DNA of 64,000 nucleotides, taken from positions 18,520-82,519 of IMG/VR virus record IMGVR_UViG_3300036851_000321; one strand, given 5' to 3'. The number at the start of each line of letters is the position of its first letter. The first letter of the stretch is position 1. The notes below the pieces were generated by a model, which ran no database searches, was not told the origin of the DNA, and saw only the letters and a program-made list of their open reading frames with translations. The DNA comes from a virus. The translations under genes were made by a program, and so were the position numbers. Shown here one piece after another: positions 37,610-46,339 of this stretch.

Positions 37610-39124
37610 GTGGCAGCCGACACCGCAGACTTCTACCTACGCCTGCATGAGCAGGTGAATGCGCCGGCGCGACGCGCAGAGGCGGCCGTGCGCCGTCTGT
37701 CGGGTGGGCTCGTCACGTCGCGACGGGAGCTCGGCCGCACGGAAGCGGCGATGCGCAAGCACTTCGCGCTGGAGCAGAAGAACGCGGGCGACGTTGGGCC
37801 TGTTTTCGGCGGCAAGCTGTCCGCGTATGGCGTCGCCGCGATCACAGGCGCGGCACTTGCGGCCACGGCAGCAGTGGCGGCCATTGGCGTCTCTTTCGCC
37901 ACCGCAACGGCGCACGCCCTCGACTTCGGCCAACGCTCCCGCCTGGCCTTCGGCTCCCTCATGGGCGACGCCCGCCTGGGGCGCGAGGAGTTCAACTTCG
38001 TCCGCGGCGAAGCGCAGCGGCTGGGCCTCGACATCGAGGATACGACCGACGACTACCGGAAGCTCCTCGCTGCCCAATTCGAGGTAGGCCAGGCTCGCGA
38101 GCTGCTCCGCGCGTCCGCCGACATGCAGGCGCTCGGCGCCACGGCCGACGACGTGAAGGGCATCCTTCGCGCGATCAGCCAGATCAAGATGAAGGGCGTC
38201 CTCCAGGCGGAGGAGCTCACGGGGCAGCTCGCCGATCGCGGCATCTCGGCTGAGCTCGTTTACCGAGAGCTAGAAAAGCGGCTTGGCAAGACTCGCAAGG
38301 AGATCCTTGCGATGCAGAAGGGCAAGGAGATCACCTCCGAGTTCGCCATCCCCGCGATCATCCAAGCGATCAAGATCAAGGCTCACGAGGAGAACGTCGG
38401 CGACATAGCGACCAAGTTCGCGAGCACGAAGATCAGCGGCATGCTCGCCCAGATGAAGGGGGCGATCAAAAACACCCTCATCGACATCGGGAGCGAACTT
38501 GAGGCGCCGACGACGAACCTCGTGGCGCGCATATTCGAGGACTTCCAGCGGGACCTCCCGATCATCAAGAACACGATGAGCGTCGTCGCCAACGAGATGT
38601 TCTTCCTGCTCTCCGCGGGTGCCGACAAAGTCAAAAACGACATCGGGGGACTGGGCAACGTTGCGCTCTTCCTCGGCGAAGCCTTCTTCTTCGCAGAAGA
38701 CGCCGTGCGGGCGCTCTTCTACGCGTTCTCGCCCCTCAAGGTGGTGCTCGCCGGTATCGAGGCTCTCGTGTTCGCGATTCAGGGTGATTTCGACATGGCG
38801 GCGAAGGCCGGGAAGGCTTTCATGACGGGCCGCTCGGACGTTTCGCGCTGGAACATCGCCACCTCGGAGGAGCGCATCGCTGAGCGCATGGATCTGAACA
38901 CCCGCGCGGAGGCGCTCAGGCTCCGCGGCACGACCGCTGGACTCGAGAATCGCGGCGTGGCGTCAGCCCCGGGCGCGGCTGGCGGCAAAGTCGTCAACAT
39001 CGGCACCCTGAACCAGACGACCAACGTCGAAGCGGTCGATCACAAGGGCGACCCGAACGCGGCCGGTGAAGAGGTCGGCGCCGCGGCCCTCAAGAAGTTT
39101 CTCGGCGCGATCGAGACCGCCTGA
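37610..39124 (+). CDS. Tail tape measure protein
   Basis: 504 residues from GTG 37610. N-terminal helices, a hydrophobic Ala-rich segment at ~80-105 (AITGAALAATAAVAAIGVSF), a central chaperone-binding and tape region with LGATADDVKGILRAISQIKM (tape-measure domain common in lambda-like and Mu-like proteins), then a second hydrophobic stretch (~340-395). By the usual 0.15 nm per residue the tail would be about 75 nm long. It follows the frameshifted chaperone. Confidence 0.88.
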   Translation: MAADTADFYLRLHEQVNAPARRAEAAVRRLSGGLVTSRRELGRTEAAMRKHFALEQKNAGDVGPVFGGKLSAYGVAAITGAALAATAAVAAIGVSFATATAHALDFGQRSRLAFGSLMGDARLGREEFNFVRGEAQRLGLDIEDTTDDYRKLLAAQFEVGQARELLRASADMQALGATADDVKGILRAISQIKMKGVLQAEELTGQLADRGISAELVYRELEKRLGKTRKEILAMQKGKEITSEFAIPAIIQAIKIKAHEENVGDIATKFASTKISGMLAQMKGAIKNTLIDIGSELEAPTTNLVARIFEDFQRDLPIIKNTMSVVANEMFFLLSAGADKVKNDIGGLGNVALFLGEAFFFAEDAVRALFYAFSPLKVVLAGIEALVFAIQGDFDMAAKAGKAFMTGRSDVSRWNIATSEERIAERMDLNTRAEALRLRGTTAGLENRGVASAPGAAGGKVVNIGTLNQTTNVEAVDHKGDPNAAGEEVGAAALKKFLGAIETA

Positions 39125-39864
39125 TGAAGCTCACGCGGCGGGCGTTCCTTCTGGCGCCACTCGCCGCCTTCGTCACCACCGAAAACACCCACGCAATGGC
39201 CGCCACCGAACCCGCCGGCACGCCCGCATGGGACGGCTCGCACGCGAATTCCAAGGACTGGGACAACCCCATCCTCGGCGAAGCGAAGCTCCCGGGCTTC
39301 TGGTCCGTGCAGGGCCTCAAGCTCGCCATCGAGGTGCAGACCAAGAAGGCGAAGGGTAGCGACCAGCCGACGAGCAAAGACCTCGGCTCGGAGTCGTCGA
39401 AATTCAAGCTCGTCGGCGAGATGAACACGAGCCACCTCGCGGCCTACGAGGGCGTGCTCACACAGATCAATCCGCGGCGCCCAGGTCGTGAACGTGCGCC
39501 GGTCGGCATCATTCACCCCCTTGTAAACCTTCACGGCATCGTCGCCGTCCGCATTCTATCGATCGATACCGACCAACCGAAAGCCGGCAAACCCTGGGTC
39601 GTCACGATCCACCTCGAGGAGTGGTTCGACGCACCCAAGGAAACGAAGAACGTGAAGAAGCTCCAACCGCCCGCGGGCCGCGGATCGATGACCAATCGCG
39701 AGGCGGCAAACGTCCTACTAGCGGACAAGCTGGCGCGCGATGCGATTGAGCGGAATCGAAGGGACGGGCTGAAAAACTTGAGTGCGATGCCCGACAACCC
39801 CGAGACGGTCATGGACAGCTTCAACGACGACGATCTCGGCGCTGGCGGCGGCAGAGGATTCTAG
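39124..39864 (+). CDS. Tail/baseplate protein with twin-arginine-like N-terminus, 246 aa
   Basis: TGATG overlap with the tape-measure gene supports the start. Residues 1-27 look like a Tat signal: KLTRRAFLLAPLAAF followed by a polar region ending THAMA. The remainder (FWSVQGLKLAIEVQTKKAKG, PVGIIHPLVNLHGIVAVRIL, WVVTIHLEEWFDAPKETK) looks like a small baseplate or hub-adaptor protein in the DNA-circulation/LysM-like position. An internal ATG at 39196 could give a form without the signal. Confidence 0.6.
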   Translation: MKLTRRAFLLAPLAAFVTTENTHAMAATEPAGTPAWDGSHANSKDWDNPILGEAKLPGFWSVQGLKLAIEVQTKKAKGSDQPTSKDLGSESSKFKLVGEMNTSHLAAYEGVLTQINPRRPGRERAPVGIIHPLVNLHGIVAVRILSIDTDQPKAGKPWVVTIHLEEWFDAPKETKNVKKLQPPAGRGSMTNREAANVLLADKLARDAIERNRRDGLKNLSAMPDNPETVMDSFNDDDLGAGGGRGF

Positions 39865-41445
39865 TTGGCGCTCTCACTCACGCAGCGAAAGAAGATCGAG
39901 GCCGCGGTCGGCATCGCCGTCGAAAAGGCGATCCCGGCGGAGCTCTCGGCTCAGCTCTCGCTCGACGCTACAGCCCTCGCGTCACTCGGCGGCGCCCTCA
40001 CCACTTCCGTTCGGTCAAAGCTTGCGGCCGAGCTCGGGATCGGCGCGGTCGCGACCGTCGGGACTGGTGTCGAGGTGACCGGCGCGGTGAGTCTGAATGC
40101 CTCCGTGTCAGCTGGAGCCGCTTCGCCCACGTTCGGAGTCGCCGCCGTCGGGCGCCTGCAATCGAGCCTAAACGCCAAGCTGACGGCCGCCATCGAGGCC
40201 TCGCTCCTCGGCATCGGCCTATCAACGTCCGAGCGAGAAGAGGCGCGCCGAACCCTCACGCCGAGGCTCACCGATGCCCTCGCGCGCGGTGTCCGCTCGG
40301 CCGTCGCCTCGCCGACCGCCTACCCGAGCGGCGCCGGGGCACCAGTTCTCGACGCCGAGGTGACGATGCAGCGCGTCGGCACGTGGCACGCCGAGGTGAC
40401 GCTCGATCTCGACGAGGAACAGGCGCCGAGCGGGCTTCTCGTCTTCCAGATCGATGGCATCGAGTTTCGCGGGACCGTTTTGCCGTCCCGCTCCGGCGCG
40501 CACGCAGGCAAGACGAAGGTCAAGGTCGTTGGTGGAGCCGGCGGTCTCCAGCGCGACCTCGACCCACGAAACTACGCGGGCGGCGTCACGCGCGTGCGGA
40601 CGGTCGTGGCGGACATCCTCCGGGATGCCGGCGAAACGCTCTCCACCGAGTCGCAGGCGTCTGTCCTCGACGCCCAGATCCCCGCCTGGCAGCGCTCGAA
40701 GGGCCCCGGGCAAGTGGCGCTCACCAAGCTACTCGACCGGCAGGGCGCGACGTGGCGCACGCTCCGTGACGGCACCATTTGGGTCGGCGTGGACGGTTGG
40801 CCCGAGGTCACCCCGACCGGCGTCGTGACGGACGAGGATTGGGCTACGGGATCGATCACCATCGAACCGAACGAGCCCAGCATCGTTCCCGGCGTCATCT
40901 GCCGAGGGCAGCGCGTCGAGTCCGTTACGCACCGGGTCGGGCGCCGCGGGTCCACGCAAGAGCTGAATGCCAACGGCGTGCGGTCAGCAATGGACGCGTT
41001 TCTCAGGCGCATCCGCTCCGAGACGGAGTATGCCTACCGGTACCGCTGCAAAGTGGACCGACAGAAGGCGAGCGGCCGGGTCGACGTCACGGTCACGGAC
41101 GACCGCATGAAGGGGCGCGGCGTCGGTGACTGCAACGTCCGCGTCGGCATCCCGATCGCGACGCTCAAGCTGCTCCCCGGTGCGACTTGCTTGGTTGGCT
41201 GGGAAGATGGTGATCCGGCGATACCGTACGTAACGGGTTTCGACCAAGGGGCGTTCGCGACGAGCATTCAAGTCGGCGACCAGGCGCGCGGGGCGGCTTA
41301 CGTGGGTGGCACAGTCACGGTCCCCTGGCCGCCTGTTTTGCCATTCTCGGGCACGGTTGGCGGCGCTCCCGCGGTGGGCGTGATCACGGTCGTAGAGGCC
41401 GGCGTTGGCATCATCGAGACGGGCTCTGACCAGCTCTTGGTGTAG
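39865..41445 (+). CDS. Baseplate hub-like protein, 526 aa
   Basis: TTG 39865 directly follows the preceding TAG. N-terminal 150 residues are an Ala-rich unusual extension; the rest has hub features (LQRDLDPRNYAGGVTRVRTV, ILRDAGETLSTESQASVLDA, LLDRQGATWRTLRDGTIWVG) and a C-terminal OB/spike-like part (LLPGATCLVGWEDGDPAIPY, VTGFDQGAF). Probably the central hub binding the tube and spike. Confidence 0.7.
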   Translation: MALSLTQRKKIEAAVGIAVEKAIPAELSAQLSLDATALASLGGALTTSVRSKLAAELGIGAVATVGTGVEVTGAVSLNASVSAGAASPTFGVAAVGRLQSSLNAKLTAAIEASLLGIGLSTSEREEARRTLTPRLTDALARGVRSAVASPTAYPSGAGAPVLDAEVTMQRVGTWHAEVTLDLDEEQAPSGLLVFQIDGIEFRGTVLPSRSGAHAGKTKVKVVGGAGGLQRDLDPRNYAGGVTRVRTVVADILRDAGETLSTESQASVLDAQIPAWQRSKGPGQVALTKLLDRQGATWRTLRDGTIWVGVDGWPEVTPTGVVTDEDWATGSITIEPNEPSIVPGVICRGQRVESVTHRVGRRGSTQELNANGVRSAMDAFLRRIRSETEYAYRYRCKVDRQKASGRVDVTVTDDRMKGRGVGDCNVRVGIPIATLKLLPGATCLVGWEDGDPAIPYVTGFDQGAFATSIQVGDQARGAAYVGGTVTVPWPPVLPFSGTVGGAPAVGVITVVEAGVGIIETGSDQLLV

Positions 41446-41448
41446 CCC

Positions 41449-41982
41449 GTGGCCGCCACCTACGTAGCGGGCGGCTCAATCGGGACGCTGCTCCCGATGA
41501 CGATGCAAGGCGTCATCGCGCTTGAGTCATCGACGGCGCTGATCCTGCCACAACTGGCGGCAAAACTCGCGGGCGCCCTCAAGTCGCAACTCGCGCTGGT
41601 GCTGAAGCCGCCGGGCGTCGTCGCAAGCATCGACGTTGCGACCCGCGTCCTGGCGAGCTTGAACCTAGCCATCACGGCACCGGGCGCCGTCGTGGACTTT
41701 TCCGCGATTGCCGCGTTGATCGCTGAAGTGGTCGCCGCGATTGCAGGACTCTCGGCGTCGGCAGCCCTGGCTGTCGAACTCACCGCCACGCTAGGGCGCG
41801 CCGGAATTCATCTGATCACGCTCGAGGGGCGCGTCGGTGACTGGTCGAATGATCTCGGGACCATCACAAACGGTGGCCTTCCCGGCGGAACCGCCGATGA
41901 CCAAGGCTTCGCGCTCGTGCTCGCTTGCGGAGCTGACCCGGGCACGATCGCGACCCTGAAGCTCGTCGCGGGTCTCGCGTGA
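41449..41982 (+). CDS. Ala-rich tail/baseplate protein, 177 aa
   Basis: GTG 41449. Strongly Ala/Leu/Val-rich helices (LILPQLAAKLAGALKSQLAL, IAALIAEVVAAIAGLSASAA), similar in style to the extension of the upstream hub protein, then a beta end (GFALVLACGADPGTIATLKL). The hydrophobicity is moderate and it is probably not a membrane protein. GTGA overlap with the next gene. Confidence 0.55.
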   Translation: MAATYVAGGSIGTLLPMTMQGVIALESSTALILPQLAAKLAGALKSQLALVLKPPGVVASIDVATRVLASLNLAITAPGAVVDFSAIAALIAEVVAAIAGLSASAALAVELTATLGRAGIHLITLEGRVGDWSNDLGTITNGGLPGGTADDQGFALVLACGADPGTIATLKLVAGLA

Positions 41983-42962
41983 CCGACTGGGCCGAGGTCG
42001 CCGGAGCGATTGAGGCGCAGCTTCCGAGCGAGACGGGCTTCCGTGTCCCGCACGGCGAAGCGCTCGCGGACAGGCTGCGAACGTACGGCGCTTTTCGCGA
42101 CGAGCTCGAGCGGGAGAAGGCATACGACGAGGCCGTTGCGGCGACGCAGGCGATCGATCCTATCGAGCCGACGCCCGCCGTTTCGGCGACGCTCACGATC
42201 GGCGGGCTCACCCTGACCGCCCGTCCGCCCGGGGCGAGCGGCAACGGGATCGCGGTCACCGTAGCGAACGGAGCCGCCGCATCGTTCACTGTCGCGCCAA
42301 TCGATCCGGACATCGCCGAGCAGCACCGGCAATCGGCCATCACCGCGCTATCTGGCACCATTGAGCATCTCTCCACAGACCCGGCGCTCGCTGCGTTGCA
42401 GCAAGAGGCCGCCGCGTACCTCGGATCACTCGATCCTGGGACGCGCGCCCGAGCCGAAGAGATCATCACCGAGCGGTGGCCAGACTACCGGGTGGCACGA
42501 GCTGGGCTTGCCGTGCCTCGTGAGCGCAAAAAGCTTGAGGATGCGCTCGACTCCCTGGGTCTCGACGCCGAAGTGAAGACTTCCGCGCTCCAGACGTGGG
42601 ACGCGCGCGATACGGCGTTTGCGGAAGCGGCTCAGCAGGTTTTCACGCTCACGATCTCGCAGGGCGAGGTCATCGAAACCTATTCTGAGGTCGTGCCGGG
42701 CTACGACTTTCGGATTGCATCGTCGGTACTCATTCAATCGGCCGCGTGGGACGGGAACACGAGGCCTCCGAACGGAACCTACGCTCTTGCCGCTGGCGTG
42801 AACGGAACGCCTGGCCGCGCCGGCAGAAAAGCGCCGAAGCCCATCGGGGAATACGTGTTTCACGTGGACTCCGAGCGGGTGTTTACTCTCGAGGAGCTTC
42901 GGGAGATCGTGGCTCAGGCGATCGAGGGTGGGCGGGAGTGGCTTGCTGGTTCCGGCGCGTGA
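41979..42962 (+). CDS. Baseplate-region protein, 327 aa
   Basis: GTG 41979. Mixed helical and beta protein: PHGEALADRLRTYGAFRDEL, a long helical centre (~105-220) and a C-terminal FTLTISQGEVIETYSEVVPG, NGTYALAAGVNGTPG. Unknown family; placed between hub and baseplate wedge genes. Its last 80 bp are overlapped on the other strand by the leftward cargo operon. Confidence 0.55.
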   Translation: MTDWAEVAGAIEAQLPSETGFRVPHGEALADRLRTYGAFRDELEREKAYDEAVAATQAIDPIEPTPAVSATLTIGGLTLTARPPGASGNGIAVTVANGAAASFTVAPIDPDIAEQHRQSAITALSGTIEHLSTDPALAALQQEAAAYLGSLDPGTRARAEEIITERWPDYRVARAGLAVPRERKKLEDALDSLGLDAEVKTSALQTWDARDTAFAEAAQQVFTLTISQGEVIETYSEVVPGYDFRIASSVLIQSAAWDGNTRPPNGTYALAAGVNGTPGRAGRKAPKPIGEYVFHVDSERVFTLEELREIVAQAIEGGREWLAGSGA

Positions 42963-43062
42963 CGAAGTAAACGATCGCGACGATGCCGGCGACCGGGGCG
43001 ACGCACGCGGCAAGTACCACAAGGATCACGAGCAGCCAGTGAACCGCCGACAGTGTCCCCAT
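42883..43062 (-). CDS. Small membrane protein, last gene of leftward cargo operon, 59 aa
   Basis: ATG 43062 overlaps the lipoprotein stop (ATGA). A single long hydrophobic region (residues ~8-34, HWLLVILVVLAACVAPVAGI then VAIVYFV) is followed by a Pro-rich basic tail. It overlaps 80 bp of the opposite rightward gene. Could be a holin-like or stress-response membrane protein. Confidence 0.6.
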   Translation of the reverse strand: MGTLSAVHWLLVILVVLAACVAPVAGIVAIVYFVTRRNQQATPAHPRSPEPRSPEAPRE

Positions 43063-44012
43063 CAGAGAAAACTCACGTCATCGACCCAGAGCTCGACGTC
43101 TGGGCCGCCTGAGACGAACATCACGCCGATCACCGACTCCACATCAAAGGCGCGCGGCTCACCCGTCGGCTGCGGCTTCATCGGTGGCGTCCCGATCACC
43201 TGGTCGCCACGGAGTTCCTCCCACGTAACGCTCGCTTGGGTCCACGACTCTGCCGCGGCAAAACCCTTGCCGCGGGATTCTGCGGGAGGCCACGACGGGT
43301 CGACAACGACCACAACCCGAACCGCCGCGCCGCGGTATCGGAAGGTGAGCCCGGCATACGTTGAAACGTCGTACGGCTTTGGGGTGTCGCCGCATCGGTG
43401 CAAGTCGAATGCGACCCATGCCTCCAAGCAGTCGAAGCCCGAGGTTGTAGCGGCGAGATTCCCGTCCCCATCTTCTTCCGGCGTGAGCTCGCCGGTTGTC
43501 TGCAGGCACAGGCCCGGCGACGAGTTACCGGCCGACCAGATGCCGAAGCGAGCGGGCGGCTCCGGGTCGCGCTCCCCGTTCCCCACGATACCGTCCCCGT
43601 CCTCTAGATCGTCGATTGTCTTGTAGCCCGGCGAGCCGTAGGCAAGCCCGCACTGCTCGGCACCAGCCGCCCCAGCGGTGTCCATGCCCGCCATGCCCGC
43701 CATGGGCTCTCCAGCTGAGCCACCGCTTCCACCCATGGGCGGCTCTCCCCCGGTGCCAGCGACATCACCAGCGCGGCCGCCATTGCCCGCCGCGGTCTCT
43801 CCGGAATTACCCGCGCCACCGGTTGAACCGGCGCCGGCCATCTGCGCCCCGCCGCTCCCCGCCTGCTCTCCCGCGGTACCGCCCGCACCGGCGAGACCGG
43901 CACTACCAGCGAGGCCTTCGCCCGCTGAGCCCGCTCCACCACGTGGTCCGTCTCCCGCGCTGAAGGATGAGCCGCAGCCGAGCAGGAAGAGTGCTGTACC
44001 CAGCAGCCTCAC
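43062..44012 (-). CDS. Host-type lipoprotein with Gly/Ala-rich spacer and jelly-roll-like domain
   Basis: 316 residues from GTG 44012 (GTGA overlap). N-terminal lipoprotein signal RLLGTALFLLGCGSS with lipobox LLGC. Residues ~18-120 are a Gly/Ala/Ser spacer (blocks such as GGAGSAGEGLAGSAG, then MAGMAGMDTAGAAG). The C-terminal ~190 residues (YKTIDDLEDGDGIVGNGERD, AFDLHRCGDTPKPYDVSTYA, VIGVMFVSGGPDVELWVDDV) resemble CBM11-like or carbohydrate-binding jelly rolls. The layout is typical of myxobacterial outer-surface lipoproteins. Likely a lysogenic conversion gene that alters the host surface. Confidence 0.8.
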   Translation of the reverse strand: MRLLGTALFLLGCGSSFSAGDGPRGGAGSAGEGLAGSAGLAGAGGTAGEQAGSGGAQMAGAGSTGGAGNSGETAAGNGGRAGDVAGTGGEPPMGGSGGSAGEPMAGMAGMDTAGAAGAEQCGLAYGSPGYKTIDDLEDGDGIVGNGERDPEPPARFGIWSAGNSSPGLCLQTTGELTPEEDGDGNLAATTSGFDCLEAWVAFDLHRCGDTPKPYDVSTYAGLTFRYRGAAVRVVVVVDPSWPPAESRGKGFAAAESWTQASVTWEELRGDQVIGTPPMKPQPTGEPRAFDVESVIGVMFVSGGPDVELWVDDVSFL

Positions 44013-44416
44013 GTCAGGCTCCGGACGAACTCGCAGACGCGGCGCATCAGCGCGGCATTCACCGACGAGCCCATGAAACGCCGGTTCATTGCGGCGGTGC
44101 CGGGCCGGTCGACGCGACCGGCGCCGATGATCCGGAAGTGCCACCCGATCAGGGCACCATGCCGAACCTCGACCACACGGTCCGTGTCGCGGACTCGGTA
44201 GAAGGCCGTCTGCTCGTCACCGTCCTGAACATCGTCAAGGAGCGGCAGATCCCCAGTGGGAATACTGGGCTCACTCGCCTCCCACTCGGTCTGCTCAAGC
44301 TCAGCCTTCAGGCGCGCGCCGTCTATCTCCGCCGCCATGTTCTGCAAAGCATTGCGCGCCTCAGAGGAAGAGCGTCCGAAGTCGCGGCAAGCGTCCAAAA
44401 ACTCGTCGCGGCTCAT
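44009..44416 (-). CDS. Hypothetical protein of the leftward cargo operon, 135 aa
   Basis: ATG 44416 (ATGA overlap) is preferred to an upstream start at 44521, which would run into the neighbouring gene. A soluble protein with MSRDEFLDACRDFGRSSSEA and a beta segment FYRVRDTDRVVEVRHGALIG; near the end are MNRRFMGSSVN and RRVCEFVRSLT. No family recognised. Confidence 0.55.
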   Translation of the reverse strand: MSRDEFLDACRDFGRSSSEARNALQNMAAEIDGARLKAELEQTEWEASEPSIPTGDLPLLDDVQDGDEQTAFYRVRDTDRVVEVRHGALIGWHFRIIGAGRVDRPGTAAMNRRFMGSSVNAALMRRVCEFVRSLT

Positions 44417-44616
44417 TCGTAAAGCCCCCGAATACACCGCTCGCGAGCCCACTTCGTCGGCCGCTCCGCACACCTTCTGACCGCGCGTTCCCAGCTCCAC
44501 CGGTCTCCGTGGCTCTTCCACGAGTCCGGCATGGGCGGGATCACTACGTCGTAGGCGAGCGCGCTCCCGGCGCTCAGCGCCATTGCAACCATGAACCCCA
44601 TCGCTATTGTTCGCAT
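44413..44616 (-). CDS. Small secreted protein, 67 aa
   Basis: ATG 44616. Classical signal peptide (RTIAMGFMVAMALSAGSALA, cleavage after ALA at ~21), then a 46-residue mature part with two cysteines 12 apart (RRCAERPTKWARERCIRG), probably a disulphide. First gene of the leftward cargo operon. A periplasmic role is likely. Confidence 0.6.
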   Translation of the reverse strand: MRTIAMGFMVAMALSAGSALAYDVVIPPMPDSWKSHGDRWSWERAVRRCAERPTKWARERCIRGLYE

Positions 44617-44692
44617 GTCGGGACTAACTCTCCCGGCCGGGCCCGGGCTGCTGAACACAGTGCCGGGCCGACCTACATTCAAAGTGTAGCCG
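44617..44692. promoter_or_regulatory. Divergent intergenic region with a possible leftward promoter
   Basis: On the minus strand TTGAAT and TGTGTT are separated by 17 bp, about 40 bp before the ATG at 44616. That is a plausible sigma-70-like promoter giving the cargo operon its own transcription. The region also separates it from the rightward baseplate gene. Confidence 0.35.
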
Positions 44693-45148
44693 ATGGCCCG
44701 CGTTTTCTCCACGCAGGCCGAGATTTCGGCCGCAAAAGCCCTGCTCGCCTCGGGGGATCGCTCCGCCGCCGCGACGGTTGACCTGTTCCACGATGGCGAC
44801 ATCACGCCCGAGTGCCCGGAAGTGGCCGGGCCGATCGCGCTTGCTCAGCGGATCGCGCGCCGACTCCGGACCTCCAACGGGTTCTTCCCGTGGTGGCCAA
44901 ACGAGGGCCTCAACGTCTCCGACTACCTGCTTTCTCGTGCGCCAACCTGGCAGATCGAGAACCAGATCAAAGAAGAGGTGAAGCGCGATCAGGGCGTCGT
45001 CGACGCGGTCGTGATCGCGACGCTTTCCTCCGGCGGTCGCGATCTCCGCGTCGAGATCTTTGTCTCGTCAGTCTTTGGTCCGCTTGAGCTGACGATGACA
45101 GCAAGCGAAGCGAGCTCGAAGCTGCTCGACATCCGCCGCGCTGCGTAA
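44693..45148 (+). CDS. Baseplate wedge protein, 151 aa (gp25/W-like position)
   Basis: ATG 44693. The central part GFFPWWPNEGLNVSDYLLSR and the C-terminal strand DLRVEIFVSSVFGPLELTMT, together with placement directly before baseplate J, fit a wedge-initiating protein. N-terminal helices are Ala-rich. Similarity to gp25 is not obvious at sequence level. Confidence 0.6.
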   Translation: MARVFSTQAEISAAKALLASGDRSAAATVDLFHDGDITPECPEVAGPIALAQRIARRLRTSNGFFPWWPNEGLNVSDYLLSRAPTWQIENQIKEEVKRDQGVVDAVVIATLSSGGRDLRVEIFVSSVFGPLELTMTASEASSKLLDIRRAA

Positions 45149-45153
45149 CCCCG

Positions 45154-46338
45154 ATGGCAAGTCTCAACTGGAACGACCTCGTCGAGCTCACCGAGGAGGA
45201 AGGGCAGCAAGATGTGCTTTCGCTCCTCGAAGATCAGGGGCTCACGGCGACGGCATGGCAGCCATTCTCGATCGCGCCGATCGTCACATTCCTCGGCGCC
45301 GAGATCATGGTGCGCGGCTCGAAGGTCGGGGTGCTCATCAAGGAGTCGCACCACCCGGACACGGCGACCAATGACGCCCTAAAGCGGGTATTCAGCGGCT
45401 TCTATAACAAGGAGCACGAGCCGGCCGTCGAGGCTCAGCTGCTCGTCACGCTCTCGTGTCTTGCGACGAGCGGCCCACATAGCATTGCGCTTGGTGATCT
45501 CGTGCTCTCGAACGTGAGCGGCGGCACCTACCGCAACGTCGAGGGAAACGGCATCAGCTACCCGGTGACGCTCACCGCGGGCGGCACGCAGGAGCTCCTA
45601 TTCGAGGCCGAGGTGGCCGGCACTGCGGCCAACATCGCCGACGCGCTCACCGAGGCGACCGTCGCGCTCGAGATGGTGACCACGCTTTCGGGCGTCACCA
45701 TCACCACCTACACGCTCGAGCAGTCCGGTCAGGACGAGGAGAGCGACGACCGAATCAAAGAGCGGGCGCAGCTTCGCTGGTCGGAGCGCTCGATCTCCAA
45801 GTCAGACGACGCGCTCAAGCAGCGGGCTCTTGACGTGGCCCCCGGCGTCGTCAGCGTTGCCGTGGACTCCACGAATCCACGTGGGCCGGCAACGACCGAC
45901 GTTTACATTGCGGGACTCGACTCGACCGCGAGTGCCGACGAGGTTTCTGCCGTCCAGATTGCGCTTGACCTCGCGACTTTTGGGCGCAAGGCCACCCCGA
46001 AGACGGTGCAAGTCTACGCGGCACCGGAGGTCCCACTGGGCGTTACCGGGGTAGCGCACTTCGCCGGCATCGACACCACCACGGCGTCTACCGCCGTCGA
46101 CGCGGCACTCCTGGCCTTCGTGCGCGCAACGCCACCTGGCGGCTTCGACTTCTCACCAGGCCCGAGCGGCGTCGTGCGGGTCAACGATATCGAGACCGCG
46201 ATCAAGAACGCATTGACTGGCGCTGGCGCGACCAAGGCGACTGTGACACTCACCGTGCCGAGTGCGGACGTTGTGCTCTCCGCCTACGACAAGGTTGTCC
46301 AGGGCACCTGGAACATCACCTACACCGTGCTGAACTGA
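45154..46338 (+). CDS. Baseplate J-like wedge protein
   Basis: 394 residues. Typical elements are PVTLTAGGTQELLFEAEVAG, AGTAANIADA, GQDEESDDRIKERAQLRWSE and the end region VRVNDIETAIKNALTGAGAT. These match Baseplate_J proteins that form the wedge ring of contractile tails. Supports the contractile assignment given by the sheath gene. Confidence 0.88.
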   Translation: MASLNWNDLVELTEEEGQQDVLSLLEDQGLTATAWQPFSIAPIVTFLGAEIMVRGSKVGVLIKESHHPDTATNDALKRVFSGFYNKEHEPAVEAQLLVTLSCLATSGPHSIALGDLVLSNVSGGTYRNVEGNGISYPVTLTAGGTQELLFEAEVAGTAANIADALTEATVALEMVTTLSGVTITTYTLEQSGQDEESDDRIKERAQLRWSERSISKSDDALKQRALDVAPGVVSVAVDSTNPRGPATTDVYIAGLDSTASADEVSAVQIALDLATFGRKATPKTVQVYAAPEVPLGVTGVAHFAGIDTTTASTAVDAALLAFVRATPPGGFDFSPGPSGVVRVNDIETAIKNALTGAGATKATVTLTVPSADVVLSAYDKVVQGTWNITYTVLN

Positions 46339-46339
46339 C

